Positions 27,030 to 35,332 of a stretch of 64,000 bases of DNA are shown piece after piece. The stretch's first letter is position 1, and each line of letters begins with the position of its first letter. The DNA is from Pseudovibrio sp. Tun.PSC04-5.I4 (GTDB lineage: Bacteria; Pseudomonadota; Alphaproteobacteria; Rhizobiales; Stappiaceae), in NCBI RefSeq assembly GCF_900104145.1, contig NZ_FNLB01000001.1, positions 620,001 to 684,000 of the forward strand. Reading direction: 5' to 3'. The position numbers were made by a program, and so were the translations under genes. The notes under the pieces were generated by a model, which worked only from the letters and a program-made list of their open reading frames with translations, made no database searches and was not told where the DNA came from.

Positions 27030-28003
27030 TTGGCCCGTCGCTCTGGTGCTTTGGCTGGCAGGAACGCCGGTGCGAAGAACATCAGGTATTTAAAGCTGAC
27101 ATAGGCGACGATTGCAGTTGCCACATAAAGCTCAAAAAGGGCCAGAGTATTCACCTGAGACACCAACTCTGCTGGAGCGTCCAGTGTTTTCATCCAGTTG
27201 ACGGTTCTGAAGAGAGCCGTTGCGCCGATCACCAACGGGAAGGTGAAGGCAGAAAACCCGGGTGAGAACGGAAGTCGGAGCAAACGCAGGAATGAGATAT
27301 AAATCAACGCTGTCATTGAGACAGCGATACCGCCAAGCACCGCAACCATAATCGGGGATGGTTGAGAAACAACACCCAGATACCCAGCCAGTGAAAGACT
27401 TGCTGGTGCTGCCAATATGGCGATTGTTGGCTTTGCAGCATCCGGCACCTCGGGATGGAAAATCAGGCGGTACAGCATCATTGGCAACATGACCGCATAG
27501 GCAATAAGACCAAACCACAGAAGGAAAAGAGCAAGCCCTTCGAATGCGCCTCCCGGATAGGCAACAGGTGCCACGATGATGCCGACCGGCGGAACAAACC
27601 AACTGGGCACCATTTGCTGGATCTTAAAATCTTTGGCACGGTGGTATATAAAGGCCGCCAAAAAGGCCAGATGCAGCGCGATGCCCGCAAGCCAGATGAC
27701 CTCTCCATAATTTACATTGATCTCGGAAAGTGCTTTTGATGAAATCATCAGCGCCATGGCCGTAGTGGGGACAACACTGCCAACAACAGGGTGGCGAAGG
27801 TCCTCAAAAAGCGCTTTGTGAGCCAGCGTGATTTTTCCGATCAGGAAGATGAGCAAAACGCTCGCCAAGACTGCGCCTGTGAGTTGTAGCGCTCCGCCAA
27901 AGTCTCCGGCGTTTTCCCAACTCCAACCCAAACTTGCGATGCCGAGGGCAAGCCCGCCCAAGGGTGCGGGAACGTTAGCAAGGCGGTTTCTGAGTATGTT
28001 CAT
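27026..28003 (-). CDS. TDT-family transporter (TehA/SLAC1-like)
   Basis: 325 residues from ATG 28003 (the in-frame TTG at 28015 is less likely), with ten hydrophobic helices, the TDT/SLAC1 layout. VPAPLGGLALGIASLGWSWE opens the first helix and WLAGIALHLAFLAAFIYH lies mid-protein. TehA and Mae1 relatives are anion or C4-dicarboxylate channels/exporters. Its last bases overlap the end of the convergent RpiR gene by four bases. It is divergent from a LysR gene that probably controls it. Confidence 0.87.
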   Translation of the reverse strand: MNILRNRLANVPAPLGGLALGIASLGWSWENAGDFGGALQLTGAVLASVLLIFLIGKITLAHKALFEDLRHPVVGSVVPTTAMALMISSKALSEINVNYGEVIWLAGIALHLAFLAAFIYHRAKDFKIQQMVPSWFVPPVGIIVAPVAYPGGAFEGLALFLLWFGLIAYAVMLPMMLYRLIFHPEVPDAAKPTIAILAAPASLSLAGYLGVVSQPSPIMVAVLGGIAVSMTALIYISFLRLLRLPFSPGFSAFTFPLVIGATALFRTVNWMKTLDAPAELVSQVNTLALFELYVATAIVAYVSFKYLMFFAPAFLPAKAPERRAN

Positions 28004-28104
28004 AGGAAAGGCCAATAACTTAAAGGTGAAAAAACGATGACTTACAACTTTTTCAACCTAGTTGATTTGCAATGTTATGGAAATTTGAATATTTTGAATA
28101 CTGT

Positions 28105-28121
28105 GTTCAATTAAATTGAAC
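28105..28121. promoter_or_regulatory. Perfect 17-base palindrome, putative LysR operator
   Basis: GTTCAATTAAATTGAAC is symmetrical about its central base. It matches the T-N11-A form of LysR boxes and lies 40 bases before the LysR start and 101 bases before the divergent TDT start. Confidence 0.65.
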
Positions 28122-28160
28122 GAATAGGTAAAATACACTCAGGTTAGGCCACTTTAAGAA

Positions 28161-29054
28161 ATGAATGTAACGTTTCGTCAGCTAAAAGTGTTTGTCGCGA
28201 TTACGCAGGAAGGGTCCTTAACCGCTGCGTCAGGACGCCTGCACCTCACTAAATCGGCAATTTCCATGGCTTTGAGTGAGCTGGAGCGACAACTTGGGCG
28301 GCGATTATTCGACAGAGCCAACAAACAACTCATCTTAAATGAACAAGGCAGGCGGTTGTTGCCACTGGCAGATGAGTTATTGGACAGAGCTGCTGCCATC
28401 TCCCAGATCTTTGAGGCTGATGATGCAACCAACGGTAATTTGCGCCTTGGCTCCAGCTACACGATTGGAAATCATCTGCTGCCCACGCTGCTCGGTGATT
28501 TTCGCCGGGATACGGGGTATCTGCACCAATCTCTCATGCTCTCCAACAGCACCAAAACCTGCCGGATGCTTTTGGACTTCGAACTGGATTTGGGGTTCAT
28601 CGAAGCAAAAATCCGTGAGAAAAAGCTAAAAGTCGAACCGTGGATGTCAGACGAGATGGTTATCGTGCGCGCGTCCACCGGTGAACAGGATAGGGGGGCA
28701 CCGCAGCCGCTTTCCATCTTAGAGGGAAAACAATGGGTATTGCGCGAACCTGGGTCTGGTACACGGGAGTTCTTTTATAAAGAGATCGGGTCAGACCTGA
28801 ATGAATGGGTGGAAGCGTTTGAGCTGAACAGTACCACCGCCATTGTAAATGCCGTTGCTGCGGGCCTTGGCCATGCCTGCCTCTCAAAACGCTCGGTTGT
28901 TGGCGCTGTTGCAGATGGGAGATTGGAGGTGATTGCACTCCAAAAACCTCTGCAGAGACAGTTCTCGCTCGTTTACAACACGGAGAAGTACCAGAGCCCG
29001 GTGTTTAAATCCTTCAAAGACTACGCGCACAAATGGGCTCTTGGAAAAGATTAA
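28161..29054 (+). CDS. LysR-family transcriptional regulator
   Basis: 297 residues. The N-terminal HTH is MNVTFRQLKVFVAITQEGSL followed by TAASGRLHLTKSAISMALSELERQLG. The effector domain follows from about residue 90, with LRLGSSYTIGNHLLPTLLGDF at its start, in the CysB/CbbR-like periplasmic-binding fold. It is divergent from the TDT transporter gene, with a palindrome between them, so it likely regulates that gene and itself. Confidence 0.93.
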   Translation: MNVTFRQLKVFVAITQEGSLTAASGRLHLTKSAISMALSELERQLGRRLFDRANKQLILNEQGRRLLPLADELLDRAAAISQIFEADDATNGNLRLGSSYTIGNHLLPTLLGDFRRDTGYLHQSLMLSNSTKTCRMLLDFELDLGFIEAKIREKKLKVEPWMSDEMVIVRASTGEQDRGAPQPLSILEGKQWVLREPGSGTREFFYKEIGSDLNEWVEAFELNSTTAIVNAVAAGLGHACLSKRSVVGAVADGRLEVIALQKPLQRQFSLVYNTEKYQSPVFKSFKDYAHKWALGKD

Positions 29055-29585
29055 TGCATCTCATTAAAACTTCGAGAGACTTCTTTCGCAAGAATTCTCC
29101 GATTTCTGAAAAATTAACCCATTCGCACCACTGAAAATACTAACCCAAAATACTCTGAGTGATTTTTATAAATGAATTCAATTCCGCTATAGCATTCTGC
29201 ATTTAAAGTGATTTCGGCCAGAACTCCCTAAAATATGAAAGACTAAATGAGGGGAGTTGCGTTCTCATTTTATGGTTTTGCATGTATGCAGCTCAGGATA
29301 CACGCACACTTCAATTAACACTATTTCGCGCGTTTTCAATAGCATAACAAAGTCCGCTCGCCATTTTAAATTCCATGTTTACTTCATATTACAAGTGCAA
29401 ATTATATACGCTACAGCAATACTTTTCTTTTCATTTAAATTTTCAAATTAAATATTGATTATCTCACGTATTTAAACTTTTATATGCCCAGATGAGCCAT
29501 GTTCATCGGAAAATATACAAGCATACAGAGTATTTATCGTGCCTATACTTTATTGTATTGGTACATCTACCAGATGAGGGTTGTA
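29055..29585. other. AT-rich intergenic region
   Basis: 531 bases of markedly AT-rich sequence after the LysR gene with no convincing gene on either strand. GAGGG just before 29586 is the ribosome binding site of the next gene. Long A/T runs around 29380-29470 could house its promoter. Confidence 0.5.
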
Positions 29586-29921
29586 ATGAAATTTAGCCAT
29601 ATCTTTAAAGCTTCCACCTGCGCGACACTTGCTTCAGTTTTTGCTGTGTCTCTTCCTTTGGCAATGACAGCTGCCCAAGCCGAGACATTCACAAAACGTG
29701 AATTCCAGAATAAAGACCGCTGCTTTGAAGTGAGAAAAGTAGGCGCGCTCATTGAGTTCAACACACGCGGCATCAAGCTGCGCAGTGCATCCCGCTCCTG
29801 GCAGGGTAACATGCAGATGAACGGTGCGAGGGTTGTAAACAAGCATCATGATCCTGTTTTCATCCAGACTAAGCGCACTCTTGAAGAGCAGCACACCACT
29901 TTGATCCCAGTAGGTTGCTAA
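29586..29921 (+). CDS. Small secreted protein of unknown function
   Basis: 111 residues from ATG 29586 after GAGGG. A signal peptide MKFSHIFKASTCATLASVF continues to a likely cleavage site at AQA-ET near residue 33. The mature domain of about 78 residues is basic and contains two Cys residues (DRCFEVRKV and the terminal VGC) that could form one disulphide in the periplasm. I do not recognise the family. It lies just upstream of another secreted protein gene of similar style. Confidence 0.65.
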   Translation: MKFSHIFKASTCATLASVFAVSLPLAMTAAQAETFTKREFQNKDRCFEVRKVGALIEFNTRGIKLRSASRSWQGNMQMNGARVVNKHHDPVFIQTKRTLEEQHTTLIPVGC

Positions 29922-29927
29922 GTATCA

Positions 29928-29953
29928 GCGGCATTCCCAGTGGGGAGTGCCGC
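29928..29953 (+). terminator. Stem-loop after the small secreted protein gene
   Basis: An 11-base stem, GCGGCATTCCC with GGGAGTGCCGC (one G-T pair), has a four-base loop and starts seven bases past the stop. The downstream sequence is not T-rich, so it may act as a partial terminator or mRNA end. Confidence 0.45.
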
Positions 29954-29978
29954 GTTCTCCCCCGCATTGTGAGGAAGC

Positions 29979-30569
29979 ATGTGTAATCATCGCATAAAAT
30001 CTGCACGGCAAACTACCCGTGATCTGTTCTCCAAACTATTGCTGGGAGGAATTGCAATCCTGTCTGTGGGGTTACTGACAGCGGAAAACAGCTCTGCTGA
30101 AACCACTGTTCAACATGCAAACGCGCTCTATTTTGAGTTTCTTGGCAATACCAGCGAGATGAGTGCTGGCTCTCCGAAGGTGAAGCAAAATGAGCAAAAC
30201 GATGGCGGCATATTTATCGAAGGCGCAAAACTAAAGGGCGCGGAACTGTTTGAAGAGCTAAACGCCAGCGCAGATAATGGCCGAATAACGCCAGAAAGCC
30301 ATATGCGCGATGCCTACTTGGTGGCTCGCCTCTGGAACGTGAGTGAAGAGATTTTCTCCCACGGCATCGTCGCCTACTGCAACGAGTTGGATTTTCTATC
30401 AGCCCAAGCTGCGCCACTAGATCAGCAAGTGCGCTGTGACGACAAGATATTCAGCGTAGATATTGATGATAAAGGGATAATGTTATTGGAGAACGGCAAG
30501 CCGCGTATTCGTTACGAACTTGAAGCGGGCGTTTATGCACTCAACGACATTCCATTTCTGGTGGAATAG
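29979..30569 (+). CDS. Secreted protein of unknown function
   Basis: 196 residues from ATG 29979 after GAGGAAGC. Basic N-terminus, hydrophobic stretch LLLGGIAILSVGLLTAENSSA (about residues 21-41) and cleavage near SSA-ET indicate a signal peptide. The mature part is acidic and holds two Cys (YCNELDF and VRCDDKIF), possibly bridged. No known domain was recognised. It ends ten bases before the convergent lipoprotein gene. Confidence 0.65.
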   Translation: MCNHRIKSARQTTRDLFSKLLLGGIAILSVGLLTAENSSAETTVQHANALYFEFLGNTSEMSAGSPKVKQNEQNDGGIFIEGAKLKGAELFEELNASADNGRITPESHMRDAYLVARLWNVSEEIFSHGIVAYCNELDFLSAQAAPLDQQVRCDDKIFSVDIDDKGIMLLENGKPRIRYELEAGVYALNDIPFLVE

Positions 30570-30579
30570 GCCGCCTTGT

Positions 30580-30900
30580 TCAGCGAACAAGAGCCTGCGG
30601 GTTCACACCAGTTTTTTCAATGGTCTCGGCATAGTCGAACAAAGCGATCACCGGGGCTGGTAATGGTCCTGGAGGGGTATTTTTTAGGACGGGATACGGG
30701 CGGTATCTCAACTTACCCTTCAGGTCGCAGACCTGAGCGACGGCCTCATTACCTTTTACTTTGGTGTAACACCAGTTACGTCTTTCTTTATGTACATAGA
30801 AGTATTCAGTCGTTTGCTTGTGAGCAGATTCAAATATGCCGGTTGTGCTACATCCGCCCAAAAAAAGCACTCCCAAAAGGAGTAACTGTAATCTATGCAT
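30580..30900 (-). CDS. Small lipoprotein of unknown function
   Basis: 106 residues from ATG 30900. MHRLQLLLLGVLFLGGCSTTG is a clear lipoprotein signal with lipobox LGGC, so the protein is lipid-anchored through Cys15. The mature part contains a Cys pair (NWCYTKV and VCDLKG). It is convergent with the preceding secreted-protein gene. I do not recognise the family. Confidence 0.65.
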   Translation of the reverse strand: MHRLQLLLLGVLFLGGCSTTGIFESAHKQTTEYFYVHKERRNWCYTKVKGNEAVAQVCDLKGKLRYRPYPVLKNTPPGPLPAPVIALFDYAETIEKTGVNPQALVR

Positions 30901-31508
30901 TAACGAATACCCTGCGAAATGTGCAGTAATTAAAAAACTCACGAATAGATGAGATATGGTGATTTATACATAGTAAAAACTAACTAGTTAAAATATAATA
31001 AATACAGCAATTTTTCACTTGCGAATGCGTTGCCCCCAACCGAGATATACGGCTAAACGTCATATCATGTATGGCATCTAATATGCAGACTTCTCAATCA
31101 TACGAGTATTATTGCTCCAACAGAGGATGCGAATGAACGGTGTCGTATGTGAGCTCAAGTTACCAGTTGGGAACATCTCGCTGGTGCCTCCTACGCCAAT
31201 CATCCAGCTCATTCCGCTGTCATATACTCTCCAAATACACGGATGAATTAATTTCCGCATACCCTGCCAGTCAATGGCCTAGTGGTGGGTGTCACTGTCC
31301 TACGGTTGTACCGATATCAACAATTCTGCGTGGGATATTGAGGGCACAAAGCTTGAGCAAACCAGCAAAATCCTGAGCGCTATCTTTGACCTGACTTTAG
31401 GGCTTTACGGATGGGATCAATATCCTGAACTGCATTCCACCTTGGCAATCTCTCCCGGTTCTGCGAAGACTATTATAGCGTCTTTTCAAACACCTAATGA
31501 GGTTTTCC
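30901..31508. other. Region without a recognised gene before the FucU-like gene
   Basis: 608 bases. An open rightward frame at 31289-31525 reads DINNSAWDIEGTKLEQTSK and looks somewhat protein-like, but it has no ribosome binding site and overlaps the start of the next gene. It could be the remnant of a lost gene. The AT-rich part at 30940-31030 may contain the promoter of the lipoprotein gene. Confidence 0.4.
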
Positions 31509-31943
31509 ATGCTGCGCGGAATTGATCCTATCCTGTCCCCTAATCTTCTTCACGCTCTTCGGGCGATGGGCCACGGCGACACCATTGTCATAGCCGATGC
31601 CAACTTTCCCGGCGAAAGTACTGCCAAGCGTCTTATCCGTTTGGATGGAATTTCGGCAACAGATGTTCTGAAGGCCGTCTTGGAAGTACTTCCCGTCGAA
31701 GAAAAAGAGGATGCGCCCGCCAGCGTCATGCAAACGCCAGAGGATATGGAAGACGCCCCAGAAGTGATTTCCGCGTTTCAGGAGCTGCTCAACGAGCATA
31801 CCGATACCCAAATCCGGCTCAATTACGTAAACCGGTCCCAGTTCTATGAAAATGCACGAAACGCTTACGCGGTGGTTCAGACTGGGGAAACCCGCCACTA
31901 TGGCAATATCTGCCTGACGAAAGGCGTGTTGCCAGAACACTAA
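31509..31943 (+). CDS. RbsD/FucU family sugar mutarotase
   Basis: 144 residues from ATG 31509, six bases after GAGG; ATG 31497 is possible but would place the GAGG inside the gene. The protein opens MLRGIDPILSPNLLHALRAMGHGDTI, containing the conserved catalytic His of the HGD motif, and IVIADANFP. Family members interconvert ring forms of fucose or ribose and form decamers. The length is close to FucU (about 140). No sugar operon surrounds it, so the physiological sugar is unclear. Confidence 0.88.
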   Translation: MLRGIDPILSPNLLHALRAMGHGDTIVIADANFPGESTAKRLIRLDGISATDVLKAVLEVLPVEEKEDAPASVMQTPEDMEDAPEVISAFQELLNEHTDTQIRLNYVNRSQFYENARNAYAVVQTGETRHYGNICLTKGVLPEH

Positions 31944-32126
31944 TTTTGCACTCTTGCGGCGTGCAGTTGTTGTGCGTGGGGCAGTTTGTTGAAAATACGA
32001 GGAGATGGTGCGCCATCCCCTCGTTATTTTGCACTTGAGATCTTGCCGCACACCCAACAAGGCCATGAGCGGTCAACAATCGTACACCAAAAACGCCTGC
32101 ACACATCGTCTCATTTGCGGTTCGCG

Positions 32127-33161
32127 TTACTGCACCTCTTCGCCAACATCCCACGTTTCAGCTTTGCGCAGGGTTGCGGAGAGGCGGCTGAGTTTTTCGT
32201 TCATGCTCAGGGGGTATTCCGGTAGGCCGACATGGCTGGCGGCGCCAAATTCGGGAGCGTCTTCGCGGAAGAGAATGCCAAGCACAGTAGGTTCACCGTC
32301 TTTGTCGCCAAGTTCAGCAAGCGCGAGGGCGAGGGAGTGGTTGGTTTCATCGTGGTCCAGAAGATCTATTTCAGTTAAACTACCCTCTTCCAGTGGAACG
32401 ATTTCCAACCCAAACCCGCCGGGCATGACGCGTATGCCTTTGTCGCGTTTGACACCAAACACCATTGGCTTGCCGTGCTCCACCACCAGAGTATGGTCCG
32501 GGCTCAGCTTTTTGTCCTTCAGATCATCAAACGCACCATCGTTGAAGATGACGCAATTTTGCAGCACTTCCACAAATGCTGTTCCATCAAACGCGCGCGC
32601 CGCTTCCAAAACTGGCCCAAGCACCTTGGCCTGCGTATCAATGCTGCGGGCAATGAACTTCGCCCCTGCTCCAATAGCAAACCGGGCCGGATTAAGCGGC
32701 ATTTCCACTGAACCACCGGGAGAACTTGGCGTGCGCACGCCTCGTTTGGAGGTTGGAGAGTACTGGCCTTTGGTCAGGCCGTAAATCTGGTTGTTGAACA
32801 GTATGATCTGCATATCTAGATTACGGCGTAGCGCATGGAGTAAATGATTGCCGCCGATGGAAAGGCCGTCACCATCGCCCGTAAACACCCAAACATCCAG
32901 ATCCGGATTGGCAAGCTTTGCACCGGATGCGATGGCAGGCGCACGGCCATGGATGGTGTGAAAACCATAGGTCGCCATGTAATAGGGCAAACGCGAGGAA
33001 CACCCGATACCGGAAATGCACAGGGTGTCTTCCAGCTTCGCGCCTGTATCTGCCAGCACTTTATGCAGGCTTTTCAAAACAGCGTAATCACCGCAACCCG
33101 GACACCAGCGGACATCAAGGGAGCTGGCGAAATCTTTTGGTTTCAGATCAGTCATGGTCAC
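32127..33161 (-). CDS. korB: 2-oxoacid:ferredoxin oxidoreductase beta subunit (KorB-like)
   Basis: 344 residues. The TPP-binding subunit shows WCPGCGDYAVLKSLHKVLAD with cluster-ligand cysteines, CISGIGCSSRLPYYM, HGRAPAIASG, and the TPP/Mg motif GDGDGLSIGGNHLLHALRRN. It decarboxylates a 2-oxoacid, most likely 2-oxoglutarate, and passes electrons to ferredoxin. GTG 33161 overlaps the alpha-subunit stop (GTGA); ATG 33155 is the alternative. Confidence 0.92.
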   Translation of the reverse strand: MTMTDLKPKDFASSLDVRWCPGCGDYAVLKSLHKVLADTGAKLEDTLCISGIGCSSRLPYYMATYGFHTIHGRAPAIASGAKLANPDLDVWVFTGDGDGLSIGGNHLLHALRRNLDMQIILFNNQIYGLTKGQYSPTSKRGVRTPSSPGGSVEMPLNPARFAIGAGAKFIARSIDTQAKVLGPVLEAARAFDGTAFVEVLQNCVIFNDGAFDDLKDKKLSPDHTLVVEHGKPMVFGVKRDKGIRVMPGGFGLEIVPLEEGSLTEIDLLDHDETNHSLALALAELGDKDGEPTVLGILFREDAPEFGAASHVGLPEYPLSMNEKLSRLSATLRKAETWDVGEEVQ

Positions 33162-35089
33162 GCCCCCAACACATCTTCGATGATTTTTGCAATTTCACGT
33201 ACAAGGAACGGACGCCCCTTGACGCAGGTGACGCTTTCAAACTTCAAGTCCATCTGACTGCGCAGGATCGTTGCAAGCTGACCGTTGTTCATCTCAGGAA
33301 TAAGGATGCGGTCAAAACCGGAGAGCAGCTCCTCCAAGTTGAGTGGCAACGGCCAAAGATGGCGAAGGTGAATGTGGGAGACAGATTTACCGTCCAGCTC
33401 AGCACGTCTGGCAGCCACGCGGATCGGTCCCCAACTGGAGCCCCACCCCAGCAACGCCAGCTTGCCGGTGGTTTGACCGGATTCCACATGTTGTGGCGGA
33501 ATGCTCTTGGCAATAGCTTCCAGCTTTTGCGCTCGGATCTGGGTCATCAACTGATGGTTTTCACCGTCATAGGAGATAGCACCACTACCGGCCTGCTTCT
33601 CTAACCCACCGATGCGGTGCATGAGGTCTGCGGTTCCCGGAACGGCCCACGGGCGTGCCATGGTTTCCGGATCATGGTCAAACGGCAGGAACCCGTTCGG
33701 GTCACTGGCTTTTTTAACGGGGAATGGCGCATAAGCCGGATCGCTGAAATCTGGTAGTTTCCACGGCGCACTGGCGTTGGCGATGTAACCATCCGAGAGC
33801 ACCATCAATGGTGTCATGTGTTTGGTGGCAAGCTTTACAGCTTCCACACCCATATCAAAACACTCACCGGGATGTGCTGGCGCAATAACGGGTAGCGGAG
33901 CATCGCCATTGCGACCCCAAACGGCTTGGAATAAATCCGACTGCTCGGTCTTGGTTGGCAAACCTGTGGAAGGCCCGCCGCGCTGGACGTTGACAATAAC
34001 CAGCGGCAGCTCTGTCATGATCGCCAGACCGATGGCTTCTGTCTTTAAGGCAATGCCGGGGCCGGATGATCCAGTCACCCCCAGATGCCCTGCATAGGAA
34101 GCCCCGATGGACGCACAGACGGCGGCAATTTCATCTTCTGCCTGAAACGAGATCGCGCCCAGTTCCTTCAGTTTCGCAATTGTGTGCAGCAAGGGAGACG
34201 CGGGCGTGATGGGATAGGAGCCGTAAAACAATTCAAGACCAGCAAGCGCTGCACCCGCATATAGGCCGTAGGCCATGCCCTCGTTGCCGTTGATAGAGCG
34301 GTACTCGCCCTCCATCAGCGGGGCTGGTTGAATGCGGTAACGCGAGACATCCGGCGGAAGGTCGCTTACCTCACCATAGAGGTGCCCTGCCTGTAGGGCG
34401 AGGACGTTCGCTTTTGCAAGCTCAGGCTTTTTGTGAAACTTCTGCTCGACCCATAGTTCAACGTCAGCGGTGGACCGTTCAAACAGCCACAGAACCAGAC
34501 CAAGGGTCCACATGTTCTTGCAGCGTTTGGCATCCTTGGAGGAAAGTCCTGTTTCCTTCAGCGCCTTTTCCGTGCTGCTGGTGATCTCCAGCGGCAAAAC
34601 GCGGAAGTTGGAAAGGGAACCGTCTTCCAGTGGGTTGCCGGCAAACCCGGCCTTGGAGATAGCCCGCTCGGTAAAGGCATCTACATCGATAATCAGCAGG
34701 CCGTTTTGTTTGACACCCTCAAGGTATTTGCGCAGGGCAGCTGGGTTCAGCGCCACAAGTGCATCTGTCTCATCGCCAAAGGTGTCAACTTCTGTGTGGC
34801 CAATATTGAGAGAATACGCCGAGACACCGTAAATAGTGCCGCTTGGTGCGCGGATATCGGCCGGGAAATCAGGAAAAGTTGCAATGTCATTGCCAAAGCG
34901 TGCCGCAGCTTCCGCAAGGCGTGTGCCGGTCATTTGAACGCCATCGCCAGAGTCTCCCGCAAAGCGGATGCGCACGTAATCCACCTCCGGCTGCTGGGAA
35001 ACAGGGAGTTCGCGCGTTGACCTACCGTGTTCCAGTCCGTTTTGCATGTTCAGCTCCAAATCACTGGCTACAGCAGCGGGAATGGTCAT
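33158..35089 (-). CDS. korA: 2-oxoacid:ferredoxin oxidoreductase, fused gamma-alpha subunit (KorA-like)
   Basis: 643 residues from ATG 35089; GTG 35140 would add 17. The N-terminal gamma domain (IRFAGDSGDGVQMTGTRLAEAA) is fused to the alpha pyrimidine-binding domain, with GNEGMAYGLYAGAALAGLELF, YPITPASPLLHTIAKLKELG, and TGSSGPGIALKTEAIGLA. This fused form is common in aerobic bacteria. With KorB it makes the alternative to the 2-oxoglutarate dehydrogenase complex, or degrades branched oxoacids. No ferredoxin gene is adjacent. Confidence 0.92.
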   Translation of the reverse strand: MTIPAAVASDLELNMQNGLEHGRSTRELPVSQQPEVDYVRIRFAGDSGDGVQMTGTRLAEAAARFGNDIATFPDFPADIRAPSGTIYGVSAYSLNIGHTEVDTFGDETDALVALNPAALRKYLEGVKQNGLLIIDVDAFTERAISKAGFAGNPLEDGSLSNFRVLPLEITSSTEKALKETGLSSKDAKRCKNMWTLGLVLWLFERSTADVELWVEQKFHKKPELAKANVLALQAGHLYGEVSDLPPDVSRYRIQPAPLMEGEYRSINGNEGMAYGLYAGAALAGLELFYGSYPITPASPLLHTIAKLKELGAISFQAEDEIAAVCASIGASYAGHLGVTGSSGPGIALKTEAIGLAIMTELPLVIVNVQRGGPSTGLPTKTEQSDLFQAVWGRNGDAPLPVIAPAHPGECFDMGVEAVKLATKHMTPLMVLSDGYIANASAPWKLPDFSDPAYAPFPVKKASDPNGFLPFDHDPETMARPWAVPGTADLMHRIGGLEKQAGSGAISYDGENHQLMTQIRAQKLEAIAKSIPPQHVESGQTTGKLALLGWGSSWGPIRVAARRAELDGKSVSHIHLRHLWPLPLNLEELLSGFDRILIPEMNNGQLATILRSQMDLKFESVTCVKGRPFLVREIAKIIEDVLGA

Positions 35090-35332
35090 GTTGTTCTTGT
35101 TCTTACAAACACCACCGCTCAGCTGAGCCAGAATACCCACTTCACTCTGATTTTTTGTAAACTGTTCTCCTATGATTGGAGTTGTGACCCAGTAACGCAG
35201 TCGCTGGGTAAGCTGTCCAACGAAGCAAGAAAGTATGTCTTATTTCCAGCTATTGAATATGGTGTATTTGACCATTCATGTGTATGAATACATATTGCAT
35301 TAGGAATTATTTTTGAGGGCGTAAGGCTTCCA

